64,000 nucleotides of DNA from contig JAIXWG010000039.1 of assembly GCA_027482245.1 (NCBI GenBank), forward strand, positions 124,001 through 188,000. Direction: 5' to 3'. Positions 44,721 through 52,338 of the stretch are shown here, piece after piece. The notes below the pieces were generated by a model. The model had not been told where the DNA came from and ran no database searches. It worked only from the letters and a program-made list of their open reading frames with translations. Source of the stretch: Acetobacteraceae bacterium. Its GTDB lineage: Bacteria; Pseudomonadota; Alphaproteobacteria; Acetobacterales; Acetobacteraceae. Made by a program: the position numbers and the translations under genes. Each line of letters opens with the position of its first letter. Positions within the stretch are counted from its first letter, which is position 1.

Positions 44721-45140
44721 TTACGCCCGTGCGGGACGGCCGAGCCGTTCGCCCAGCTGTTCGAGGATGGTGATGGCGCCTTGCTGGGCCCCGAGTTCGG
44801 CCGCGACGACATCCTGCGCCGCCTGCCACAGCGGCAGGGCCGCGGCGAAGCGGGTCTGGCCGGCCGGCGTCAGCGCCTGGCCGGCATCGAGCAGCCCGGC
44901 GGCCTCCAGCGTGGCAAGCGCGCGGAGCAGGCTGGTGCGTTCCAGCCCGAGCAGTTCGGCCAGATGCGTGAGGTCCCGGTGCCGCCCCATCCGCAGCGCG
45001 GCCAGCACGCTGAACTGCGTGGGCTTGAGGCCCGCAGGGGCCAGGTGGCGTTCGTAATGCCGCGTCAGGGCCCGCATGGCGCGGCGGGTGCGGAAGCCGA
45101 AACAGGCGTGGAGGGCGGGCTCGGGCGTCACATGGTGCAT
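44721..45140 (-). CDS. MarR-family transcriptional regulator
   Basis: A 139-residue winged-helix regulator. HLAPAGLKPTQFSVLAALRM starts the DNA-binding domain, LTHLAELLGLERTSLLRALATLEAAGLL is the recognition part and ALTPAGQTRF the wing. MarR proteins bind palindromes and are released by small ligands. The ATG at 45140 lies within a perfect 16-bp palindrome (45133-45148), which suggests autoregulation of this marR-MFS operon. A GTG two codons earlier is also possible. Confidence 0.87.
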   Translation of the reverse strand: MHHVTPEPALHACFGFRTRRAMRALTRHYERHLAPAGLKPTQFSVLAALRMGRHRDLTHLAELLGLERTSLLRALATLEAAGLLDAGQALTPAGQTRFAAALPLWQAAQDVVAAELGAQQGAITILEQLGERLGRPARA

Positions 45141-45148
45141 ATGCACCA
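45133..45148. promoter_or_regulatory. Perfect 16-bp palindrome over the marR start (candidate operator)
   Basis: TGGTGCATATGCACCA is self-complementary over its full length and includes the marR start codon. MarR-family dimers commonly bind 16-20 bp palindromes overlapping their own promoter or start. Position and symmetry make this the best operator candidate in the window; binding is inferred. Confidence 0.6.
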
Positions 45149-45178
45149 GGGGTAGCGCCGCGTCACATTATGCTTTCG

Positions 45179-45628
45179 TCACGGCGTGGCATCCCACGGA
45201 TCGGCGAAGCGCAGCCCCGCGCGGCGGAAGGCGCAGCCCATCTCGATGGCGGCGGCGGTGGCGGCATAGGCGTCCCAGGGCGGCAGGCGGCGGAGCAGGC
45301 AGGCGAGCGCCTCGCGCCTCGGCCCGCGCTGGGCGCAGGCCAGCGCCAGGAGCAGGGCCGGTTCCTCGCCGACCAGGCGGGGGCAGAGGGGGCACCCGAC
45401 GGTCAGGGGGGATTGGGCGAGGGCGCGGAGCAGGCGGTCCAGCGGTTCCGCCGCCTCTCCCGCATCCTCGGTCGCCAGCAGGCGGCGAAGGGCGGGCAAG
45501 GCGGGCTCCCCGGTGCGGGCGGCGCGGGCCCAGGCGCGGGCGGCATCGATGGCCAGGCGCTCGGGCGCCGGCAGCGCCTCGGCCTCGGCATTGGTCCAGG
45601 GCCAGTGGGGGAGGCCGGTTGTCGCCAT
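45179..45628 (-). CDS. Hypothetical helical protein behind a Fur-like box
   Basis: A 149-residue, Ala/Leu/Arg-rich, mainly alpha-helical soluble protein. No family recognised. Visible marks: an N-terminal LPHWPWTNAEAEALPAPERL, a CPLC motif at residues 78-81 (VGCPLCPRLVGEEP), and a third cysteine region LACAQRG. A GAGGAG ribosome site stands before the ATG. An imperfect inverted repeat resembling a Fur box lies 43-63 bases upstream, so iron control is possible. The CPLC pair could hold a metal or disulfide, but this is inference. Confidence 0.6.
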   Translation of the reverse strand: MATTGLPHWPWTNAEAEALPAPERLAIDAARAWARAARTGEPALPALRRLLATEDAGEAAEPLDRLLRALAQSPLTVGCPLCPRLVGEEPALLLALACAQRGPRREALACLLRRLPPWDAYAATAAAIEMGCAFRRAGLRFADPWDATP

Positions 45629-45670
45629 GGGGAATCGCTCCTCGTGCCTGTCGGGTCCCAGGCTTATCGC

Positions 45671-45691
45671 AATTGAGAAGCGTTCGCAATT
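45671..45691 (-). promoter_or_regulatory. Fur-like box
   Basis: Arms AATTGAGAA (45671-45679) and TTCGCAATT (45683-45691) flank GCG and pair at eight of nine positions. The core TGAGAAGCGTTCGCA resembles the 7-1-7 Fur consensus in its TGAGAAT-x-ATTCTCA form. It lies in an AT-richer gap just upstream of the unknown CPLC gene. Many alphaproteobacteria use other iron regulators, so the assignment is tentative. Confidence 0.4.
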
Positions 45692-45710
45692 ACGGCCGGG
45701 CTACCACCCG

Positions 45711-46133
45711 TCACGGGGCGGCGAGCAGAGCGAGGGTCTGGGGGTCCGGCTGGCCGGCGCAATGCAGCGCCAGGGCCTCGGCGAAGATGGCCTCGCCCGG
45801 ATCGGCGGCGGCGAAGAGGGTCATGCAGGATCGGAATTTCAGCGCGTCGATGTCGCCCAGGATGTCGTGCAGGGGCTTCGGTGCGGCGGCGTTGACGAGG
45901 GCGGTGCAGTCCCGCAGCCGGGGGCCGAGCACGGGATGGGCGAGCCAGTCCCGCGCATCCTGCAGCGAATGCAGCGCGTAGAAGCGCGCCGTCTCGCTGC
46001 GGGCCAGGCCATCCAACTGGGGGAAGACGAACCACATCCAGTGCGTGCGCTTGCGCCCGGCGGTGAGTTCGGAGCGCACCTGGAAGAAGACCGGGTCCTG
46101 CGCGGCGAGGAAGCGGGTGGGATCGAGGGGCAT
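45711..46133 (-). CDS. DUF1810 family protein
   Basis: A 140-residue protein of the DUF1810 family: FLAAQDPVFFQVRSELTAGR, the highly conserved THWMWFVFPQLDGLARSETA, and VLGPRLRDCTALV followed by LKFRSCMTLF. The family is widespread, cytosolic and related by context to macro/ADP-ribose proteins; no activity is firmly established. Stand-alone gene here, with a Fur-like box beyond its stop that belongs to the next gene. Confidence 0.88.
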   Translation of the reverse strand: MPLDPTRFLAAQDPVFFQVRSELTAGRKRTHWMWFVFPQLDGLARSETARFYALHSLQDARDWLAHPVLGPRLRDCTALVNAAAPKPLHDILGDIDALKFRSCMTLFAAADPGEAIFAEALALHCAGQPDPQTLALLAAP

Positions 46134-46169
46134 GCGTCCAGCCTATCGCGTCTCCGGCGCTTCGCGCGC

Positions 46170-46210
46170 CCCCCCTCACCCCGACCCTCTCCCCCCGTCG
46201 GGGGAGAGGG
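46170..46210 (-). terminator. Palindromic terminator-like repeat after manganese catalase
   Basis: CCCTCTCCCCC (46185-46195) and GGGGGAGAGGG (46200-46210) form a perfect 11-bp stem with loop CGTC, preceded by CACCCCGA. It lies just past the manganese catalase stop on the minus strand. It belongs to the same palindrome family as 8593-8618 and the copies in dnaE2 (shared CCCCGACCCTC start). Confidence 0.6.
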
Positions 46211-46230
46211 AGACGTGGGGCAAGGGCTTG

Positions 46231-47136
46231 TTACGAAGACTTCCAGAGCTTCTGGGCGATCTCGAAGATTTCCTCCGGCGCGTAGTCCGGCGTGAAGGCG
46301 GAGGAGGCGCCGGCGAGGTCGGGGATCTTGCCGGATTCCGGCGGGCCGTTCATCACGACCAGCGGGCCGGTGCCGTCATAGGTGGTCTCGTCCTCCGACC
46401 AGATGCCGGCGATCGCCTTGTAGTCCTCCGGGCTGTTCGTATAGAGGCGCCGGTGGATGCCCTCCGCCTCGTACTTTGCGGATTCCTTGATGTTGGCGAG
46501 CGGGATGTTGGGCACGGGCAGCATCTTCTCGATCGACACGCCGGTGATCTTCTTCAGCGCCAGCGCATAGGCCTGGGCATGCACGCTGCCGCGCACCAGC
46601 AGGTAGCCGCAGACCTCCCGCGCCGTCTCGTCCGACACGCTCTCATAGACCCGCAGCTTGTGCATGCGCGCGCCGCATTCGAGGAAGAAGTTGTGCAGCA
46701 GGTCCAGCACCAGATTGCCGGTGTGGAAGACGAAGGTGCCGTTCCAGGGGCGGCCGCTGCTGTCGAAGGGCAGGCCCGCGCCGCCGCCGGTGAAGAAGCC
46801 GCCGGGGTCGCGCACATCCTTCATCATGCCGAAGGGCGTATCGCCAGGCTCGCCCTTGGGCGCGTCGCCGGGCGGGCCATTGGCGAGCAGCGCGCAGCCA
46901 TTGGTCACGAGTTCCACATGGCCGAGTTCCTCCGCGGTGATGGAGGCGACGAGGTCGTAGAAGGGCCGCAGCTTCGACTTCGAGCGGAAGTTGAAGGACT
47001 GGAACATGTAGTTGTTGAGGGTCGACATCTCCCCAAACTTGCCGCCGAGCAGTTCCTGGAGGGCGGAGGCGGCATTGGGGTCGGCGCGCTTCGGCTCCGG
47101 CAGGTCGATCAGCAGCTTGTCCATGCGCATGAACAT
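46231..47136 (-). CDS. Manganese catalase
   Basis: A 301-residue non-haem (dimanganese) catalase. The four-helix core carries the ligands in LLGGKFGEMSTLNNYMFQ, ASITAEELGHVELVTNGC and LECGARMHKLRVYE / LLVRGSVHAQAYALAL. It dismutates hydrogen peroxide in the cytosol. The start MFMRMDKLL at 47136 with GGAGACG upstream fits the family; the open frame continues 20 codons further without homology. Stand-alone, downstream of the imuB-dnaE2 operon in the same direction, 117 bases after dnaE2. Confidence 0.93.
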   Translation of the reverse strand: MFMRMDKLLIDLPEPKRADPNAASALQELLGGKFGEMSTLNNYMFQSFNFRSKSKLRPFYDLVASITAEELGHVELVTNGCALLANGPPGDAPKGEPGDTPFGMMKDVRDPGGFFTGGGAGLPFDSSGRPWNGTFVFHTGNLVLDLLHNFFLECGARMHKLRVYESVSDETAREVCGYLLVRGSVHAQAYALALKKITGVSIEKMLPVPNIPLANIKESAKYEAEGIHRRLYTNSPEDYKAIAGIWSEDETTYDGTGPLVVMNGPPESGKIPDLAGASSAFTPDYAPEEIFEIAQKLWKSS

Positions 47137-47253
47137 CGGGGACGTCTCCGTTGTGGTCTTCGGAGGCGTCAACGCGGCGTTGCCGCAACGGCCCATGGAT
47201 GTTCCGCGTGGCAGGTGCAGATGGCAGTCCGCGATGGGGGAGTGCTTGTTGCG

Positions 47254-50200
47254 CTATCGGAAATCGCGCGATGGCGGCATGGCGCTGGCGTTCCGTTTCG
47301 CGTCGCGGATGGCGGGGTCGCGCGGGTCGTGCAGGTTCGGGCGCTCCACCTCATCGGCGCGGGCCAGGGTTCGCTTCCAGCTGGGGTCGTCATCCTCCAG
47401 CCGATGCAGCCCGTCCAGCATCGCCGACCAGTCATGCAGCCGCTTCACCAGCAAATGGATGATGGGCACGGCGGATTGCTCATGCCGCTCCACGCGGCCT
47501 TCCGCCATGACCAGGCGCGCGCCGACGACCGCGGCGCGGTCGCGCGTGACGACATCGGGGTAGAGGACGAGGTTCGCGGTGCCGAACTCATCCTCCACCG
47601 TGAAGAACACCACGCCCTTGGCGCTGCCGGGGCGCTGCCGCACCAGCACCAGGCCGGCGAGCTTCAGCCAGCGTGATTGCCGCGCGGCGGTGAGGGCGCG
47701 CGTATCGACGGCGCCACGGTCCCGGATGGCGGCGCGCAGCAGCGCCATGGGATGGCGGCGGAGCGAGAGGCCCGTCGCGGCGTAGTCCAGCACGGTTTCC
47801 TCACCCGCCGTCTCCGGCGGCAGCAGCGGCAGTTGTGCGTCGCGGGCGTGGGAGAGGGGGAGGGGCGCCTCGATCCCCGCCGCTTCCCACAGCGCGCCGC
47901 GGCGGCCCTGCGACAGCGGCCCGAAGGCATCGGCGCGGGCGAGGGCCTGCATGGCGCCACGATCGAGCCGCGCGCGGCGGGCAAGGTCGGGGATGTCGGC
48001 GAAGGGGGCTTCCTTTCGCGCAGCCATGAGCGAGTCCGCGTGATGCTGGTGCAGGCCGGCGATGAGGCGGAGGCCGAGGCGGAGGCGGGTGTGTGGCGCC
48101 GACCCCCACCCCGACCCTCCCCCGCAAGCGCGGGGGAGGGGGCAGAGGCGCTCCCGGACTCCCTCCCCCGCGCTTGCGGGGGGTTGCGGCATTGCCGCGA
48201 CGCCAAGGGCTGGTTGGGGTGGGGGTATCTCCAGCGTGCAGTCCCAATCCGACCGCGTCACATCCGCGGGCAGCACCTCGACATGGTGCTCCCGCGCATC
48301 CCGCACGATCTGCGCCGGCGCGTAGAAGCCCATGGGCTGGCTGTTCAGCAGGGCGGCGGCGAAGGCGGCGGGGTGGTGGCGCTTGATCCAGGCGGAGATG
48401 TAGACGAGCTGCGCGAAGCTGGCCGCGTGGCTTTCGGGAAAGCCATAGGTGCCGAAGCCCTCGATCTGCTTGAAGCAGCGCTCGGCGAATTCCTCCGCAT
48501 AGCCGCGCGCGACCATGCCCCCGATGAAATCCTGGCGGAATTTCCAGATCTCGCCGGTGTTGCGGAAGGTCGCCATGGCGCGGCGCAGCTGGTCGGCGCG
48601 GGAGGGGGAGAAGCCCGCGCCGACGATCGCGATCTGCATCGCCTGTTCCTGGAACAGCGGCACGCCGAGCGTCTTCTCCAGCACGCCGCGCAGCTCCTCC
48701 GACGGGTAGGTCGCCTTCTCCTCGTTGTTCCGGCGGCGGAGATAGGGATGCACCATGTCGCCCTGGATCGGCCCCGGCCGCACGATCGCGACCTGCACGA
48801 CCAGGTCGTAGAATTTCGCGGGGCGCAGCCGCGGCAGCATGTTCATCTGTGCGCGGCTTTCCACCTGGAAGACGCCGACGGAATCCGCGCGCTGCAGCAT
48901 GCGGTAGGTCTCGCGGTCATCCTGCGGGACGGAGGCCAGCGTCCACTTCCTGCCGGTGGCGCCCTCGATCAGGTCGAAGGCGCGGCGGATGCAGGTGAGC
49001 ATGCCGAGGCCGAGCACATCGACCTTCAGGATGCGCAGCGCCTCGATGTCGTCCTTGTCCCATTCGATGGTGGTGCGGCCTTCCATCGCGGCCTTCACGA
49101 CGACGGTGTGTTCGATCAGCGGACCCTTGGTGATGACGAAGCCGCCGACATGGGTCGCGAGGTGGCGGGGGAAGTCCTGCACCTCCTCCGCGATCTCCAT
49201 CGCCAGGCGCAGCTTCGGATCGCCTTCGGGCGCATAGCCATTGTCCTCCGCCAACTCGTTCAGCGACTTGTCGCCGGACCCCCAGACGGATTTCGCGAGG
49301 CGCGCGGTCACGTCCTCCGTCAGTCCCATCGCCTTGCCCACTTCGCGGATCGCGCTGCGCTCGCGGTAGCGGATCAGCGTCGCGGTCAGCGCGGCACGAT
49401 CGCGGCCGTATCGGGCGAAGATGTGCTGGATGACCTCCTCGCGCCGCTCATGCTCGAAATCGACGTCGATGTCGGGCGGCTCGTCGCGGGCAGCGCTGAT
49501 GAAGCGCTCGAACAGCATGTCGTGCTTGTCGGGCGGCACGGCGGTGATGCCGAGGACGTAGCAGATGGCGGAATTGGCGGCCGATCCGCGCCCCTGGCAG
49601 AGGATCTCCTTCGATCGCGCGAAGCGCACGATCTCATGCACCGTCAGGAAATAGGCGGCGTAGTCGAGCTGCGCGATCAGCGCGAGTTCATGCGCGATCT
49701 GGCGCGCCACCTTGGGCGGCGTGCCGAGGGGGTAGTGTTCCAGGCAGGCGGCCTCCACGCGCTGCGCCAGCGTCTGCTGCGCGGTCAGGCCGGGGTCCAG
49801 GATCTCCTCCGGGTATTCGTAGGAGAGGTCGCGGAGCGAGAAGCGGCAGGCGCGGATGACGCGGAGCGTCGCCTCCAGCGCCTCCGGATGCCGGGGCAGG
49901 CGGCGGGCGACTTCCGTGGGCGCCAGCAGCTGCGCTTCCGCGTTGGCCTCGGCGGCGAAGCCCAGCTGCTCCACCGTGACGCCGAGGCGGATGGCGGTCA
50001 GCACATCCGCCACGCGCCGCCGCTCCGCCGCGTGGTAGCGCACGCCGCCGGCCGCGATCAGGCCGAGCCCCGCGCTGCCCGCGGCTTCCGCCAGGCGATC
50101 GAGCCGCGCCTGGTCGTCGCCGCGGCAGCGATGATCGACGGCCAGCATGAGGGGCAGCGCCAGGCGTTTCCCGAAGGCGTTGGCATCGGCGCGGAGGCGG

Positions 50201-50586
50201 GCCCCGAGGCCGGGGTCGGCGTTCTTCGGGATGCGGGCCAGGACCTGGCCCTCCGCCGCCGCGGCCAGGGCGTCCCGCGTCAGCCGCGTCTCGCCCTCCA
50301 TGCGCGCTTCGGAGAGCAGGCGGCAGAGGCGGCCCCAGGCGGGGCGGTCGGATGGCCAGGCCAGGTATTCGGCGCCGTCATCGAGGCATAGCCGGATGCC
50401 CGGGACGTAGCGGATGCCGACCTGCTCCGCCGCCACCATGCCACGCACCAGCCCGGCGACCGAGTTGCGGTCCGCGATGCCGATGGCGGGCATGCCGAGC
50501 ACCTTGGCGGCGGCGACGAGTTCGCGGGGGTGGGAGGCGCCCTCGAGGAAGGTGAAGTTCGAGAGGGCGGCGAGCTCGGCGAACAT
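47254..50586 (-). CDS. dnaE2: Error-prone DNA polymerase DnaE2 with an in-frame repeat insertion
   Basis: A 1110-residue DnaE2. PHP-type N-terminus (FAELAALSNFTFLEGASHP), palm motifs EILCQGRGSAANSAICYVLG and DEPPDIDVDFEHERREEV with catalytic aspartates, the SVGVFQVESRAQM segment, DLVVQVAIVRPGPIQGDMVHP, then the FGTYGFPESHAASFAQLVYI region and a C-terminal OB-fold. It does SOS translesion synthesis with ImuB. Between SDWDCTLE and LRLGLR, residues about 787-833 are foreign: Pro/Gly/Arg-rich sequence encoded by two copies of an intergenic palindrome (48100-48225). Without it the length (about 1065) is normal. Follows imuB by nine bases. Confidence 0.95.
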   Translation of the reverse strand: MFAELAALSNFTFLEGASHPRELVAAAKVLGMPAIGIADRNSVAGLVRGMVAAEQVGIRYVPGIRLCLDDGAEYLAWPSDRPAWGRLCRLLSEARMEGETRLTRDALAAAAEGQVLARIPKNADPGLGARLRADANAFGKRLALPLMLAVDHRCRGDDQARLDRLAEAAGSAGLGLIAAGGVRYHAAERRRVADVLTAIRLGVTVEQLGFAAEANAEAQLLAPTEVARRLPRHPEALEATLRVIRACRFSLRDLSYEYPEEILDPGLTAQQTLAQRVEAACLEHYPLGTPPKVARQIAHELALIAQLDYAAYFLTVHEIVRFARSKEILCQGRGSAANSAICYVLGITAVPPDKHDMLFERFISAARDEPPDIDVDFEHERREEVIQHIFARYGRDRAALTATLIRYRERSAIREVGKAMGLTEDVTARLAKSVWGSGDKSLNELAEDNGYAPEGDPKLRLAMEIAEEVQDFPRHLATHVGGFVITKGPLIEHTVVVKAAMEGRTTIEWDKDDIEALRILKVDVLGLGMLTCIRRAFDLIEGATGRKWTLASVPQDDRETYRMLQRADSVGVFQVESRAQMNMLPRLRPAKFYDLVVQVAIVRPGPIQGDMVHPYLRRRNNEEKATYPSEELRGVLEKTLGVPLFQEQAMQIAIVGAGFSPSRADQLRRAMATFRNTGEIWKFRQDFIGGMVARGYAEEFAERCFKQIEGFGTYGFPESHAASFAQLVYISAWIKRHHPAAFAAALLNSQPMGFYAPAQIVRDAREHHVEVLPADVTRSDWDCTLEIPPPQPALGVAAMPQPPASAGEGVRERLCPLPRACGGGSGWGSAPHTRLRLGLRLIAGLHQHHADSLMAARKEAPFADIPDLARRARLDRGAMQALARADAFGPLSQGRRGALWEAAGIEAPLPLSHARDAQLPLLPPETAGEETVLDYAATGLSLRRHPMALLRAAIRDRGAVDTRALTAARQSRWLKLAGLVLVRQRPGSAKGVVFFTVEDEFGTANLVLYPDVVTRDRAAVVGARLVMAEGRVERHEQSAVPIIHLLVKRLHDWSAMLDGLHRLEDDDPSWKRTLARADEVERPNLHDPRDPAIRDAKRNASAMPPSRDFR
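48100..48227. repeat. Palindromic intergenic-type repeat inserted in dnaE2
   Basis: Two copies of the CCCTCCCCCGC/GCGGGGGAGGG palindrome lie inside the dnaE2 frame: 48115-48140 is complete (loop AAGC), 48161-48182 has a 7-bp stem with a damaged outer arm. Flanks CCCCCACCCCGACC (48103-48116) and GGTTGGGGTGGGGG (48212-48225) are themselves nearly inverted to each other. The same palindrome lies between hyuB and hyuA, which shows it is a mobile or dispersed intergenic element rather than dnaE2 sequence. Confidence 0.75.
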
Positions 50587-50595
50587 CGGGCGCCG

Positions 50596-52122
50596 TCACA
50601 GATGCCCATGGATGAACCACCGCGCTTCCGCCCCGAAGCCGATGCGGCAGACCCAGAGGCGCGCGCCGGTGACCAGTTCCAGCCGATAGTAGTCCCGCGG
50701 CTGGCGGTCGGGCGGGTCGCGCCACCATTCCGGCTCCAGCCGTTCCGGCCCCTCCGCCGCCACGACGCGCAGCGCCTGGTTGCCGATGCGGAGCAGGGAG
50801 GGCGGCGCATCCGGCAGCAGGGCCATGGCGGTGATTTCCCGCGGCCGGCGCAGCAGGCGGACGGGGCGCAGCGCGAGCGGCCAGTCCTCCGGCACCTCCA
50901 CGACAGTGGTGGGCGGGACGCGCATCACCTCCCGCTCCGGCCAGTGGGAGGGCTGGGGGGCGAGGCGCCAGACCTGGGCGCGGCCGGACAGGCGGTCGAA
51001 GAGGCGGCCCATCTCCTCCTCCCGCGCCGCGTCGCCGGCGCCGGCGAAGCCGGATTGCAGGCCGATGAGGGGCTCCGTCTCCGTCGCCGCCAGGGCCATG
51101 CGTTCGAAGCCGTGGCCGGGTTCCAGCGCATCCAGCCGGTCGCGGAACAGGCGGGCGAAGTGGCCGGCGTCCCGGCTGGGCAGGCTGGTGCCGATGGCGA
51201 TCTCCTGCACCCCGCCATCGACGCGATGGGCCCGCAGCACCAGGCGGCGCGCGCCCTGGGACTGCATGGTCAGGTGGGCGCAGAGCGAGTCCAGCAGTAG
51301 CGGCATCACCGCATCGATGCCGGTGCGCGTCGCGACGGGTTCCAGGAACTCGCGCGACACCTCGAAGACCGGGGGCGGGCGGAGCGGCGTGATGGGAGTG
51401 GCGAGCAGGCCGGAGGCCTCGTCCAGCGCGCGCAGCAGCGCCCCCCCGAAGCGGCGGGAGAGCGGGCCGCGGGGCTGGCGGTGCAAGTCCGCGACCCGCC
51501 GCAGGCCGAGGCGGGAGAGGGTGGCGACGACATCGGGATCGATCGGCAGGGCGGAGAGGGGCAGGGCCGCCACCGCGTCCCGGTCGCCCCCCGGCGGCAC
51601 CACCAGCCCGCCGCGGCCGCCCCGCGCCAGGGCCAGCGCCGCCGCGGCATGGTCCGCGATCACGCCGGTGGCGCGCAGGCCGAGGCGGGCGAGGCCGCCG
51701 ACGGCGCGGTCCAGCAGCGCGGCCTCTCCCCCCACCAGATGGGCGGCGCCGGCGATGTCGAGCAGCAGCGCATCCGCGCCCCTGGTCGCCACCAGCGGCG
51801 TGAAGCGCAGGCACCACAGGCCGAGGTCGCGCAGGAACAGCGCATCGGCGGCGGGATCGGCTTCCAGCGCCTGGGCTTCGGGCGCCACGGCGCGGGCATC
51901 GCCCAGCGCCTGGCCGGGGCGGATGCCGGCCACGCCGTCGCAGGCCACCACCGCGCGGCGGGGCCCGATGCCCTGCCAGAGCAGCACGGGGCCCTCCAGC
52001 CCCAGGCGACGCAGCCGGTCCACCGGCAGGTGGGGCAGCAGCAGCGCCAGGTGGCGGCGTGCGATGCCAGGGGAGGGTTCGAGGGACGAGTCGGGCGCCG
52101 CGGTGCTGCTTCCGGCGTTCAT
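50596..52122 (-). CDS. imuB: ImuB, catalytically inactive Y-family polymerase-like protein
   Basis: A 508-residue DNA polymerase Y-family-like protein. LALLLPHLPVDRLRRLGLEG replaces the catalytic palm start (the usual DxDaFfa acidic motif is absent), followed by GIRPGQALGDARAVAPEAQ, a helix-hairpin-helix part LSALPIDPDVVATLSRLGLR, and the ImuB C-terminal segments GPERLEPEWWRDPPDRQPRD and YYRLELVTGARLWVCRIG. ImuB links the sliding clamp, DnaE2 and ImuA. Here dnaE2 follows but no imuA precedes. A LexA-like site lies 43-57 bases upstream of the ATG. Confidence 0.92.
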   Translation of the reverse strand: MNAGSSTAAPDSSLEPSPGIARRHLALLLPHLPVDRLRRLGLEGPVLLWQGIGPRRAVVACDGVAGIRPGQALGDARAVAPEAQALEADPAADALFLRDLGLWCLRFTPLVATRGADALLLDIAGAAHLVGGEAALLDRAVGGLARLGLRATGVIADHAAAALALARGGRGGLVVPPGGDRDAVAALPLSALPIDPDVVATLSRLGLRRVADLHRQPRGPLSRRFGGALLRALDEASGLLATPITPLRPPPVFEVSREFLEPVATRTGIDAVMPLLLDSLCAHLTMQSQGARRLVLRAHRVDGGVQEIAIGTSLPSRDAGHFARLFRDRLDALEPGHGFERMALAATETEPLIGLQSGFAGAGDAAREEEMGRLFDRLSGRAQVWRLAPQPSHWPEREVMRVPPTTVVEVPEDWPLALRPVRLLRRPREITAMALLPDAPPSLLRIGNQALRVVAAEGPERLEPEWWRDPPDRQPRDYYRLELVTGARLWVCRIGFGAEARWFIHGHL

Positions 52123-52164
52123 GGCGCTGTCATTCTCGGCTGCCGCGATGGTCGATGGGTATCA

Positions 52165-52179
52165 GTTCATGTTTTGTAC
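52165..52179 (-). promoter_or_regulatory. LexA-like SOS box of imuB-dnaE2
   Basis: GTTC-ATGTTTT-GTAC matches the alphaproteobacterial LexA consensus GTTC-N7-GTTC at seven of eight positions, with the T-rich spacer often seen in such sites. It is in a locally AT-rich patch 43 bases upstream of the imuB start. Known imuB/dnaE2 operons are under LexA, so the site is credible; the divergent polysaccharide gene starts 160 bases away. Confidence 0.6.
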
Positions 52180-52338
52180 TCATCAAGGCGGTGCCGATCA
52201 AGCACAAACGCCTCCCCTTGAAGGAGGAAAGAAGAGGGGATAATCACCCCAGGGTTGCATATTCCTGCCGGCCTCCTTCATCATCACGGATGCGTGATGT
52301 GACCGGGCGGCCACCGGGCCCGGCGAAGACGAGGCAGG

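Noticed and set aside
47137-47253. Possible EcfG (GGAAC...CGTT) promoter for manganese catalase
   Set aside because: GGAAC is present on the minus strand but no CGTT lies at 15-17 bases spacing.
47677-50391. Long plus-strand frame opposite dnaE2
   Set aside because: Antisense shadow of a well-supported polymerase gene; composition is that of reverse frames in GC-rich DNA.
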